DNA of 64,000 bases from assembly GCA_030430205.1 (NCBI GenBank), contig JAUIGE010000011.1, positions 110,803-174,802 of the forward strand. The letters run 5' to 3'. Shown one piece after another: positions 52,284 through 63,900 of this stretch (its first letter is position 1; every line of letters starts with the position of its first letter). The position numbers were made by a program, and so were the translations under genes. This DNA is from Bacteroidia bacterium. GTDB lineage: Bacteria; Bacteroidota; Bacteroidia; J057. The notes beneath the pieces were generated by a model that worked only from the letters and a program-made list of their open reading frames with translations, had not been told where the DNA came from and made no database searches.

Positions 52284-53141
52284 ATGAGTCAGTACCTGGA
52301 GAAATACGCAAACGAGCATTCGCGATTTATGGTGATCAACAATGCCCTTGTTCATTATCGGGATGAAGGGAAAGGAGAAGCTTTATTGATGCTTCATGGA
52401 GCGTTTTCGAGCTTGCACACATTTGATGGATGGGTTGAAGAGTTGGAGGATAAATACCGGATGATACGGCTTGATTTGCCTGGTTTTGGCATTTCGGGGA
52501 CCTCTGTAGATCATAGTTACAGCATTTCGGGCTATGTAAATGTCCTCAGGACCTTCCTGGATCGCTTAGGGATCGAAAAAGTTCACCTGGCGGGCAGCTC
52601 CCTGGGAGGTTGGCTGAGTTGGGAGTTTGCACTCCGTTTTCCCGATCGCGTAAATCGCCTCGTGCTGATCGATTCAGCAGGTTTTCTGGACGAGCAGAGC
52701 ATCCCGCTCCCTTTCAAAATGGCCCGGATGCCCTTTGTCAACCGCGTGATCCGCTTTGCGGTTCCCAAAACGGTTTTCGAAGTTTTTCTTCGTCAGGTAT
52801 ATGGCGACCCCTCTCAGATTACATCAGAGCTGAGAGATCGCTATTACGACCTTTTTTCCAGAGAAGGAAATCCTGAAGCCTTTCTCGCCCTCGCCAATGG
52901 CAAGTACAAAGACAATACCCCTCACCTGAAAAAAATTCAGCATCCTACCCTCATCCTCTGGGGCGAAAAAGACCGCTGGCTGCCTGTATCACAGGGCTAT
53001 GAATTTCACCGCCGAATCCCCAATTCGGAGTTTATCATTTATGATGACCTGGGACATATTCCCATGGAAGAAGAGCCACACGAAACAGCAATGGATGCCT
53101 GGGCTTTTTTGTCGAAAAATATATTTGAAGCCAGTAAATAG
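52284..53141 (+). CDS. Alpha/beta hydrolase
   Basis: 285 residues, alpha/beta-hydrolase fold with the oxyanion phrase LMLHGAFSS, nucleophile elbow GSSLGG (Ser ~115), acid in WGEKDRWLP and catalytic His in DDLGHIPMEEE. No signal peptide. It resembles the large esterase/haloalkane dehalogenase-like group; the substrate cannot be named. The next gene starts 16 bases after its stop, so they are likely cotranscribed. Confidence 0.9.
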   Translation: MSQYLEKYANEHSRFMVINNALVHYRDEGKGEALLMLHGAFSSLHTFDGWVEELEDKYRMIRLDLPGFGISGTSVDHSYSISGYVNVLRTFLDRLGIEKVHLAGSSLGGWLSWEFALRFPDRVNRLVLIDSAGFLDEQSIPLPFKMARMPFVNRVIRFAVPKTVFEVFLRQVYGDPSQITSELRDRYYDLFSREGNPEAFLALANGKYKDNTPHLKKIQHPTLILWGEKDRWLPVSQGYEFHRRIPNSEFIIYDDLGHIPMEEEPHETAMDAWAFLSKNIFEASK

Positions 53142-53157
53142 TGCATAACAAGAAAAA

Positions 53158-54942
53158 ATGATCAACCAAAGAATCTCTGCCCTTCGCCAAAAAATGCAGC
53201 AGGCAGGCCTCGCAGCCTACATCATCCCCCCGACTGATCCTCACCAAAGTGAGTATATCGCTCCCCATTGGCAGGGGCGGACCTGGATTTCTGGCTTCGA
53301 CGGCTCCGCCGGAACCGTCATCATCACCCGCGACTTCGCGGGTTTGTGGACCGACTCCCGCTATTTCATCCAGGCAGAGCGCCAGCTCGCGGGTAGCGAA
53401 ATGCAGCTCATGAAGCTGCCCGTAGCGCGCAAACCCGATCAGGTAGAGTGGCTGGCAGAGAATCTGCAAAAAGGTGACATCGTGGGCATTGACCGCGAAC
53501 TCCTGGCCATCTCAGGCGCAAAGCGCCTGAACAAAGCCTTCGGGCCGCAAGGCATCATCCTGCTGCCTACAGATGATTTGCTGACGCAAATCTGGGAAGA
53601 CCGCCCCCCTTTGCCACAGGCAAAGGCCTTCGAACATCCACTCGCTTTCGCAGGCGAAAGCAGAACCGAAAAACTGGCGCGCATTCGCGCTGACATGAAA
53701 AAGCAAAAGCTTGACTACCACCTGATTACAGCACTTGATGACCTTGCCTGGGTATTCAATATCCGAGGAAATGATGTGGATTATAATCCGGTTGTGATAG
53801 CTTATGCCCTGATCGGCATAGAGGATTGTTCGCTTTGCATCCATGATGAAAAATTGCCTGAGGAGCTGAAAAAAGCATTGACCAATGATGCAATCCAGCT
53901 CCATCCTTACGCGCAGATAGGCCAGCTTTTGGCACAAATCCCTGCGGGGAAACGCATTCGCCTGGCAGCCGCTCAGACCTCTGTTGCTTTGAAAGAAAAG
54001 CTCAAAGAAGGAGTGCTGCTGGATGAAGGAAAAAGCATTCCTACGGTGCTGAAAGCCTGTAAAAACGATACCGAAATTGCCAATACCCGCCATGCCATGG
54101 CGAAAGATGGGGCAGCTATCCTGCGCTTCCAGCGCTGGCTGGAAGAAGCAGTCCCGCAGGGCGGGATCACTGAAGTTATCGCCCAGGAAAAGCTGCATGC
54201 TTTTCGTGCGGAACAAAAAGATTTTGTGGGCGACAGCTTTCATACCATCGCGGGCTATGCCGCGCATGGGGCCATCGTGCATTATAGCGCTACCCCTGCG
54301 ATCGCAGCCACCCTCCAGCCCAAAGGGCTGTTTTTGCTGGATTCAGGAGGACAGTACCTGGACGGTACCACCGACATCACACGGACCATCGCCCTGGGTG
54401 AGCTGACAGCGGAGGAAAAGCGTGATTATACGCTGGTGCTCAAAGGGCATATTGCCCTTTCGATGGCCCAATTTCGGGAAGGCACCACCGGTGCCAACCT
54501 GGATATATTGGCGCGCAGCGCCATGTGGGCCGAAGGCATAGATTATGGCCATGGCACAGGCCACGGCGTGGGCTTCTTTTTGAATGTACATGAAGGCCCG
54601 CAGGGCATAGGGCAGGGGCTGAGCGGCGGTGCCGCTACGGAATTGAAAGAAGGGATGATCACTTCCAACGAGCCCGGTATCTACCGGGCAGGCAAGCACG
54701 GTGTGCGCATCGAAAACCTCATCCTGACGGTAAAAGGACCCGAAACGGAGTTCGGAAAGTTTCTGCGCTTTGAAACCCTCACCCTATGTCCCATAGACAT
54801 CCGGCCTGTCATGCCCGAGCTGCTGACACAGCAGGAAAAAGAGTGGCTCAATGTCTACCATGAGGCAGTCTTGCAGGGCCTTTCTCCCCTTTTGACAGCG
54901 GAAGAAATCAATTGGCTTAAAGAAAAATGCTCCAAAATATAG
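53158..54942 (+). CDS. Xaa-Pro aminopeptidase (aminopeptidase P, M24B)
   Basis: 594 residues, matching the large three-domain form of aminopeptidase P: two N-terminal creatinase-like domains (DPHQSEYIAPHWQGRTWISG, FAGLWTDSRYFIQAERQLAG) and the C-terminal pita-bread catalytic domain with metal ligands in SGGQYLDGTTDITRT (two Asp), HGTGHGVGFFLNVHEGPQG (His), and two Glu in NEPGIYR and RIENL. It removes the N-terminal residue from peptides with Pro in position 2. Cytosolic. It ends 30 bases before the convergent giant gene. Confidence 0.95.
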   Translation: MINQRISALRQKMQQAGLAAYIIPPTDPHQSEYIAPHWQGRTWISGFDGSAGTVIITRDFAGLWTDSRYFIQAERQLAGSEMQLMKLPVARKPDQVEWLAENLQKGDIVGIDRELLAISGAKRLNKAFGPQGIILLPTDDLLTQIWEDRPPLPQAKAFEHPLAFAGESRTEKLARIRADMKKQKLDYHLITALDDLAWVFNIRGNDVDYNPVVIAYALIGIEDCSLCIHDEKLPEELKKALTNDAIQLHPYAQIGQLLAQIPAGKRIRLAAAQTSVALKEKLKEGVLLDEGKSIPTVLKACKNDTEIANTRHAMAKDGAAILRFQRWLEEAVPQGGITEVIAQEKLHAFRAEQKDFVGDSFHTIAGYAAHGAIVHYSATPAIAATLQPKGLFLLDSGGQYLDGTTDITRTIALGELTAEEKRDYTLVLKGHIALSMAQFREGTTGANLDILARSAMWAEGIDYGHGTGHGVGFFLNVHEGPQGIGQGLSGGAATELKEGMITSNEPGIYRAGKHGVRIENLILTVKGPETEFGKFLRFETLTLCPIDIRPVMPELLTQQEKEWLNVYHEAVLQGLSPLLTAEEINWLKEKCSKI

Positions 54943-54972
54943 CCCCCTGCGAACTGCATACTGCCAACTGGC

Positions 54973-57900
54973 TTACCTCAGGACTTCCACTTTTCGGTAA
55001 TAAAAAGCATCATTTACCCTGATTCGCACCAAATAAATCCCATCTGAGACATCGCCCAGGGAAATCAGTTCATCCAGTTTTCCCTGCGGTGCAAAGGTCC
55101 GATGGGCATACACCTGCTTTCCATCTATTTGGAAAATATTGATTTCGACCAGCGAGGAGGTGGAAAAATCTGCCTTCAGGTAGAATGTGCCTTTGTTGGG
55201 GTTGGGGTAAAGCTGTATGCTTTGAGAAAATTGCTCCTTGGGTAAAGCGGTGTTAATCAGGTAGATAACGGATGTGTCAGAAGTACATTTGCCCTTAATT
55301 ACCACGACTTTATAGGCTCCATTGGTGGGCGCATAAATACTTTGGTTATGTGCAGAAAGCAGGCTGTCATTCCTGAACCACAGATAATCATCTGCGTTGA
55401 AGATGCTGCATTGCAGGCTATCCCCAGGGATTTGCAGGATCTGGGGCTGAGCAATGGTGGGGTCGACCGTCACCCGGACTTCCGCTGAAAATGGCGTCCA
55501 GCAACCCGCCGAATAGCTAACCCTCAGCCGCAGTGTATCTGACTTGCGAACGATCAGCACGGAGTCCATGCTGCCATCTGACCATTCATAAGCCAGGTAG
55601 CCGGAAGGCCCTTTCAGGCTTAGCTGATCACCCTCACAAAATATTGTGTCTCCCAGAATTTGAATCTCCGGAGCTGAGCTGCTGTCTATCACGCTCACAT
55701 CTGCCATGCAGCTGTGGCTGTTGCCACTGAGATCGGTGGCCGTAAGCATCACGCTTTGTATGCCTGCATCCGCACAGAAAAAACTGTCTCGACTGAGTGT
55801 CAGAGAAGCCAATGCACAATTGTCCATGCTGCCGGCATTGACCTGCTGAGGGCTGAGGATCGCCAGATGATTGGCGTCGAGTGTCAGGCTCGTAGCCTGG
55901 CAAAATGCCACCGGAGGCAGGCTATCCCTGATCAATACAGTGGCCAGACAGCCGTCTGAGTTTCCGCTTTGATCGAGCGCCACCAGGGTGACGATTTGCT
56001 GGCCTATATCCAGGCAGCCAAAACTGTTTCTACCAACAATCAGGGAAGAAATGCCACAATTGTCACTGCTACCACCATCAATCTGACTTGCCTGTAAGCT
56101 TCCATTGCCATTGGCATCCAGGTAAACTGTCGCCTGTTGACAAACGACTGTCGGAAAGCGGGTATCGCGTATTCGGACCGTTGTTTGGCAAGAGCTGCTG
56201 TTATTGCTTCCGTCCGTTGCCGTAAGGCTGATATTTTGGGTTCCAATATCGCTGCAATCAAAACTGGATTGGCTGAGAATCAGCGAATTGATGCCGCAAT
56301 TGTCATTGCTGGACGTGATGATTTGGCTGGGCGAAAGGCTTGCGCTACCATTTACATCCAGTGCCAGATTGGCACTTTGGCAGCTCAAAGAAGGGGAAGT
56401 GGTATCCCGCACCCAAATGGTTGCCTGGCAAGAGGCGCTGTTGTTTCCCGGATCTCTTGCCGTAAGGCTGATCTGTTGCATGCCTGTATCTGCACAGGTA
56501 AAACTGCTTTTGCTCAGCAAAAGAATGAGGCTACAGTTATCCATGCTTCCGGCGTTTACCTGATTGGCTGTCAGGCTTGCCTGACCATTGGCGTCTAGCG
56601 CCAGGCTGAGATTTTGGCATATAGCCGTGGGAGTCAGGGTATCCTGCACGGTGACAATAGCCTGACAACTCGAAAAATTGCTACTGGAATCCGTTGCAGC
56701 ATAGGTGACGAAGTTGGGGCCGATATGGGCACAAGTAAAATTGCTGCGACTTATCGCAATGGATGCGATCCCACAATTATCCATGCTTCCGCCATCAATT
56801 TGGCTTGCCGAGAGGGTCGCCATGCCGTTGGCATCCAGGCTGAGTGTGAGGTTTTGGCAGACCATATTCGGGGGGATAATATCGCGGACAGTCACCGTCG
56901 CCTGACAACTTGCCTTGTATCCGTTGGGGTTGGTACCCGTCAGCATGATGCTGTTGATGCCCTTGTCTCCACAGCCAAAAATGCTTTTGCTCAGAGAAAA
57001 AGTAATATTTCCTGAATTGTCACTGCTGCCTGCATCCACCTGATTGGCCAAAAGAGTAGCCGTACCCGAGGCATTCAGCGAAAGCAAAACAGACCGACAA
57101 AACATAGTAGGAGCAGTCGTATCGATCACCGTAACCGTTGCAAGGCAACTGTCCAAATTCCCTGAATTATCCCTTGCTATCAGGTAAACAGCATTTTGCC
57201 CCAGGTCTGCGCCCGTAAAATTGTTTTTGCTGAGGAAAAGCGAATCAAGGCTGCAATTATCGCTTGCTCCGCCATTTAGCTGAGCCACGGCCAGACTTGC
57301 CATGCCCTGGGCATCCAGGATGAGGGTATCTGAAAGGCAATTGACCTGAGGAGGCAAAAGGTCCTGAATGAGGACACTGGACTGGCAGGTGGAACTGTTG
57401 CCATGACCATCAATGGCAATCAGGGTAACGGTATTTTGTCCCAAATCCGCGCAGCTAAAATTGGTTTTGCTCAATGCCATAATGGAAATGCCGCAATTGT
57501 CGCTGCTGCCCGCGTCGAGCTGGCTGGCCTGGAGGGTGGCCGTTCCTATGGCATTTAAAGAAAGGCTGATGGCCTGGCATTGGATAGCGGGTGCCAAAAG
57601 ATCCTGAACTATCACGATGGAAGCACAATTGGCCGCATTTCCCTGAGCATCTTCTGCCGTGAGGGTCACCACATTTGTTCCAATATTACTGCAATCAAAG
57701 CTGTTTTTACTTAAAAATCGTGCGCTGATGCCACAGTTGTCAAAACTGCCTCCATCGACCTGGTTGCTCTGGAGGGCAGCGGTACCGCTGACCCCGAGTG
57801 GCAACAAAACTGTCTTACAGATCATATTGGGCGGACTGCTATCCTGAATGCTCACCAGAGCTGTACAGGAAGCGCTTTTTCCGACAATGGAGTTGCCGGT

Positions 57901-60900
57901 CAGGGTAGCGCTTTGCAGGCCTATATGCTGGCAATTGAATTGATTGGGACTTACGCTTAGTGAAAGCGGTCCATTGCTGTCACTGCTACCAGCATCCAGC
58001 TGGTTTGCAAGCAAATGGGCATGGCCGGTTCCATCCAAAAACAAAGTCACAGCCTTGCACCTCATATCCGGAAAGCTGGGGTCATCAATGGTCACTATCG
58101 TCAAACAACTATCGGTATTTCCGCTCTCATCCGTCACCCGCAGGCTGACGATATTTTGGCCCACATGGGCCTGGCTAAAAGTGTCCCGGCTAATGCTCAT
58201 GGAGCTGATGCTACAGTTGTCACTGCTGCCGGCATTTACCTGGCTGATGGCCAGGCTAGCCATGCCTGTGGCATCAAGCGTCATGCTCACTGCCTGACAG
58301 CGGGCAACAGGAGCCAGGCTATCCGCTACCACAATATTCGCCTGGCAGGAGGCGCTGTTATTGTGGGCATCGGTGGCGCTTAGCCTGACCAGGTTTTGGC
58401 CCAACTGCGCACAGCTGAAGGAGGCTTTGTCTATAACAAGCAGCTGGATGGTGCAATTATCACTGCTTCCTCCATCTATTTGGTTGGGGCTTAAGTTGGT
58501 TTGGCCATTTCCATCGAGGAAGAGGGTAGTGGACTGGCAAAGCGCTGTAGGAGCATTCATATCTGAAACGAAGACAGATGCCTGGCAACTATCCCTGTTT
58601 CCCGACTGATCACTGACAGTAAAGTTCAGCGTATTTTGCCCAATATCCCCACAGCTAAATACTGTTTTGTCCAGGCTTCTGCTGATGAGATTGCAATTGT
58701 CAAAACTTCCTCCATCAAGCTGAATAGCAGTGAGTTGGGCGGTTCCCTGTGCATTGAGCGAAAGGCTCAGGGCCTGACAGATGGCAACAGGAGCTATGCT
58801 GTCTTTTAGAATAATAACTGACTGGCAACTTGCTGCATTTCCGCTTTCATCTATAGCTGACAGGCTGAGGATTTTTTGTCCCAGATCAAGGCAGCTAAAG
58901 GTATTTTGACTGAGGAAAAAAGAGGAAATCCCACAATTGTCACTGCTGCCATTATCGAGCTGGTTGGCTGTCAAAAGGGCCTGCCCACCCGCATCCAGAT
59001 GGAGCGTCACGGCCTGGCAGCGCATCACCGGAGCGATGCTGTCCGCCACACTGACGATGGCCTGGCAGGAGGCGCTAAGGCCGCGGAGGTTTACTCCTGT
59101 TAGGGAAACAAACTGGTCGCCTATATCCTGGCAGTCAAAATTACTTTTGCTGATCGTAAGAGACCTGAAACCAGCGTTGTCGCTGCTTCCTGCATCTATT
59201 TGGCTGGGGGCCAAACTGGCCGCCCCATTTGCATCCAGGGCCAGGCTGACAGCCTGGCAAAGCATGGTCGGTGCAGTGGAATCCTGCACATTCACGATCG
59301 TAAAGCAACTGTCTTTATTTCCATGAATGTCTATGGCAGCAAGCACCACAATATTTTGCCCGGTATCTGCCAAAGCAAAGATGCTTTTACTGATATAACT
59401 CGTGTCAATGCCACAATTATCGCTTATTCCGCCATTTACCTGGCTTAGGGCCAGGTTTGCGCTGCCGCTGGCTCCCAGTATCAGGGTAGCGGTTTTGCAT
59501 ATAAGCTTCGGAGCCAGGGTATCTTGAACTAACAGGCTAAATTGACAAGCGGCGCTATTGCTGCTGTAATCCGTCGCCGTCATGCTGAGGGTCCATTGAC
59601 CGATGTCGCTGCAACTGAAGTTGCGCTGGCTTAAGCTCCTGGCGGCGATGCCACAGTTGTCGCTGCTACCCGTATCAACCTGATTTTCAGAGAGTACTGC
59701 CTGGCCATTGACATCCAGAGAAAGGGTCACGGCCTGACAATTCAGGGCAGGCGGTTGCATGTCATAGACATCCACCTGTGCAGAACAAGTGGTGCTGTTG
59801 CCGCTTTCATCTGTGGCGCTGAGCGTCACGATATGGCTGCCGGTATCGGCACAGGCGAAGCTGTTTTGGCTGATTGTCAGCGAGTTGATGCCGCAATTGT
59901 CGCTGCTGCCGGTGTTGATTTGGCTGATGGCGAGGCTCGCTGATCCTTGTGGATCAAGGAGCAGGCTGATGTTTTGACATCCCAGAACCGGTGGGCTGTT
60001 GTCAACAACCGTCACCCTTGCCTGGCAGGAAGCGCTAAAAGCGTTTGTATTGGTGCCTGTCAGGCGCACCAACTGTTGGCCTATATCCAGGCAGCTAAAG
60101 CTGCTTTTGCTCAATATGAGGGAAACAATTCCCAATTTATCGCTGCTGCCTGCATCTATTTGAGATGCCGTTAAACTGGCCATGCCTGTCGGGTCAAGGG
60201 CCAGGCTTATATCCTGGCAAAGCATGTAGGGAGGCGTCGTGTCCTGTATGCTGATGGTCGTGAGACAGCTGTCTGTATTTCCCGAAGCATCCGTGCCCCT
60301 TAAGCTAAGCGGGTGAGTACCCAGGTCCATGATTCCAAAACTGCTTTGGCTTAGTGCAAAAGAAGAAATGCCACAATTATCACTGCTACCCGCATTTATT
60401 TGCTGGCTACTCAGGTTGGCATTTCCTGTAGGGTCCAGGTAAAGAGTAAGAGGCTGACAGTTCATGACAGGTGCCAAAAGGTCTTTCACCATTACATTTG
60501 TCTGGCAGATGCTGCTATTTCCATCGGTATCAGTAGCGGTTATGCTGACATTATTTTGCCCAAGGTGGGAACAAAAGAAAAGCTGTTGGCTTAAGCTCAC
60601 ATTTGCTATTCCACAGTTATCACTGCTTCCGGTATGCACCTGATTTAATGCTAAACCGACCGAGCCGCTGGCATCCAGGTTGAGGGTGATAGCCTGGCAG
60701 TTTACTGTGGGAGAAATGCTGTCCAGAACAGTTGCAATGGCTTGACAATCAGCACTGTTGCCATGGATATCGACTGCACTAAGCCTGACCATTTGCTGCC
60801 CTAAATGGCTGCAATCAAAATGGCTTTGGCTGATGCTGATGCTATCTATCCCACAATTGTCTACACTGCCGGCATCCAGCTGGCTGCTAGCCAAGGTTGC

Positions 60901-63900
60901 CATGCCGGAGGCATCCAGGTATAGCTGTACGGGCTGACAATTCATTTGGGGACCAGAGACATCCTGTACCCTTACATTTGCCAGACAGGTAGCACTCAGG
61001 CCGCTATTGTCTATGGCGATGAGGGTAACTACATTCTGCCCTATATCAGCACAGGAAAAATTGCTGCGGCTGCTGGCCAGCAGCATGATACCACAGTTGT
61101 CACTGCTGCCGGCATTGATCTGATGGGTCATCAGGTTGGCATTGCCGTTGGCATCGAGAGAGAGTGTCACTGCCTGGCATTGCATAGTGGGCGCGAGCAT
61201 ATCGCGAAGCTGTACACTTGCAGTACAGGTTGCTTCATTGCCAGAAGCATCTGTTCCTTTGAGGCTGACTGTAATATTTTGATTGATATATGAGCAGTCA
61301 AAACTGTTTTGATTAAGTACGAGGGAAACAATCCCGCAATTATCCATGCTTCCGGCATCGATCTGGCTTGCGCTGAGCGTGGCTATGCCCTGAGCATCCA
61401 GATCCAGGTTCACCGCCTTGCAACTCATAACCGGGGCTGAAAGGTCCAGTATTTCTACTGTAGCCTGGCAGGAAGCGCTATATCCATTTGCATTCGTAGC
61501 TGTAAGAGAAACCGATTGGCTGCCGATGTCTGCACAGCTAAAAGTTGTTTGGCTTACAGTAAGGGATGTAATCCCATAGAGATCGCTGCTGCCGGCATCT
61601 ATCTGGTTTGCAGTCAGGGAAGCGCTACCATTTGCATCCAGAGAAAGCGTCAATGGCTGGCAAATCATGACTGGCGGGAAGGTGTCCTGCACGATGAGAG
61701 TAGAAGTACAAGTGGCCGTATTACCTTGATTATCAGTACCTGTAAGTATGAGTTGCTGGTTGCCTACATCAGCTGAGGTAAACAGAGTTTGGTTGAGGGA
61801 AAGGGAAAGAAAAATACAATTGTCGCTGCTGCCATTGTCCACATCGCTTGCAGCGAGGCTGGCGCTGCGGCTTGCATCCAGTATCAGGCTTACAGGCCTG
61901 CAATGCATAAAGGGCGGCAGGCTATCGCGAAGCTGTAGGTTTGCCTGGCAAGTAGTGCTATTGCCGCTGCTATCGCTTGCCGTCAGGCTGATGCTCTTTA
62001 GGCCTATATCGCTGCAGTCAAATATGCTTTGGCTGAGTACCAAAGAGGCGATACCGCATTCATCCATGCTGCCGCCATTCACCTGGCCCAGCTGCAATGT
62101 TGCCATTCCGCTTGCATCCAGATATAAATCTACGTTCTGGCAAGTCAGGCTGGGAGCTGTGGTATCCCGGACCTCTATCTGGGCATTGCAACTGGCCATA
62201 TTGCCAGAATTATCGGTGCCTGTAAGGGTGACAGTTTGTATGCCTCTGTCAGCACAGCTGAAAGCAGTTTTGCTGAGAGAAAGTGAAAAAAGCGTGCAAT
62301 TATCAAAGCTCCCGGCATCTACCTGGGAGGTATTGAGGGAAGCATTCCCGCCGGCATCCAGCACAAGCTGGACGGCCTGACAATTCATGATCGGCGCAAG
62401 CCGATCTTCTATGCTAATAGCTGCCTGGCAGCTGGCATTGTTGCCGTTCACATCAAGCAGCGTAAGTGTTACCGCTGTCGTACCTATATCCTGGCAGACA
62501 AAAACGCTTTTATCAAGTCCCCAGAAGGTAATTCCGCAGTTATCACTGCTGCCTGCATCAACCTGATTGGGTGTCAGAATGGCTAAGCCATTGGCATTCA
62601 GGCTGAGGGTGAGGGGTTGGCATCTTGCCATAGGAGGCAGGCTGTCCTGCACCCGGATATTGGCATTGCAGCTATTGGTGTTGCCATATATATCCACAGC
62701 CGAAAGCGTGACGGTATTGGAGTTAATATGGCTGCAATCAAATGTATCCTGACTTAGGCTTAGCGTGACAGGCCCACAATTATCCTGGCTGCTGAGTTCT
62801 ACTTCGCTGGCGAGCAGGCTTGCCTTACCCAGGCTATTTAGATTTATACTCAGATTTTGACAAGTTAAGCTTGGGGGAAGGCTATCCAGGACACTTACAT
62901 TTGCCAGGCAAAAGGCAGGAATTTGGTTGATCCCAACGCCCGTTAGCGTTACCTGATTTAAGCCAATATCTGAGCAATTGAAGCTGCTTTTATCTATAGA
63001 AAGGGAAAGATTGCCGGAACTGATGCTGCTACCACCATCTATCTGCGCAGGAGTTAGGCTAACATTTCCTGAGGCATTTAAATAAAGAGAAATGGATTGA
63101 CAGATCATCACAGGCGCAGCCGTATCCTGTACATTGATGATAGATAAACAGCTATCCTGATTTCCATACAAATCCGTGCCGATCAGGTAAACCTGGTTGG
63201 TGCTAAGCATGTTGAAAGTATCCTGGCTCAGTGCCAAAGAACCCATTCCACAATTATCTAAGCTTCCTGCATTTACCTGGCTGATAGCCAGACTGATAGA
63301 CCCTGTAGAATCGAGTATGAGCGTAACGGATGCCTGACAATTCATCTGAGGAGGCAGGCTATCCTGTACAAGTACAGTAGCCTGGCATGTGGAACTATTG
63401 CCTGCGGCATCCATTGCCTGCAACATCACGACATTGTTGCCGATTTCATTGCAGCTGAAATTATTTGGCGTAGCAGTAAGCGCTAAAATGCCACAATTGT
63501 CCTGAGTGCCGCTGGCAAGGATCTGTCCGGCGGACAAAGGCGCAAAGCCATTTGCATCGAGAAATAGCGTAGCATTTTGGCAAATAAGCGTTGGCGGAAG
63601 CAGGTCAACAATGCTGACCCCAGCCTGACAGCTGGCGCTGTTGCCACTTGCATCCTCAGCCGTGAGGCTGACGGTTTGGGTGCCGACATCGGCGCAGTCG
63701 AAACTGCTTTCGCTCAGCGAAAAGAGGGAAATGCCGCAATTGTCGCTGCTGCCATTGTCTATCTGGCTGGCCGCCAGAGAGGCATGACCATTTGCATCCA
63801 GTGACAAAGTCACTGCCTGGCAACTCATCACCGGAGCCACAGGCTCCGTGATGGTGACTGTGGCCTGACAGCTTGCGCTGTTGAGGCTGAAATCGCTGAC

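Noticed and set aside
61748..62380. Long plus-strand open frames antisense to the HYR array
   Set aside because: Open only because of the codon bias of the repeats; no starts, signal peptides or family resemblance, and the minus-strand frame is uninterrupted.
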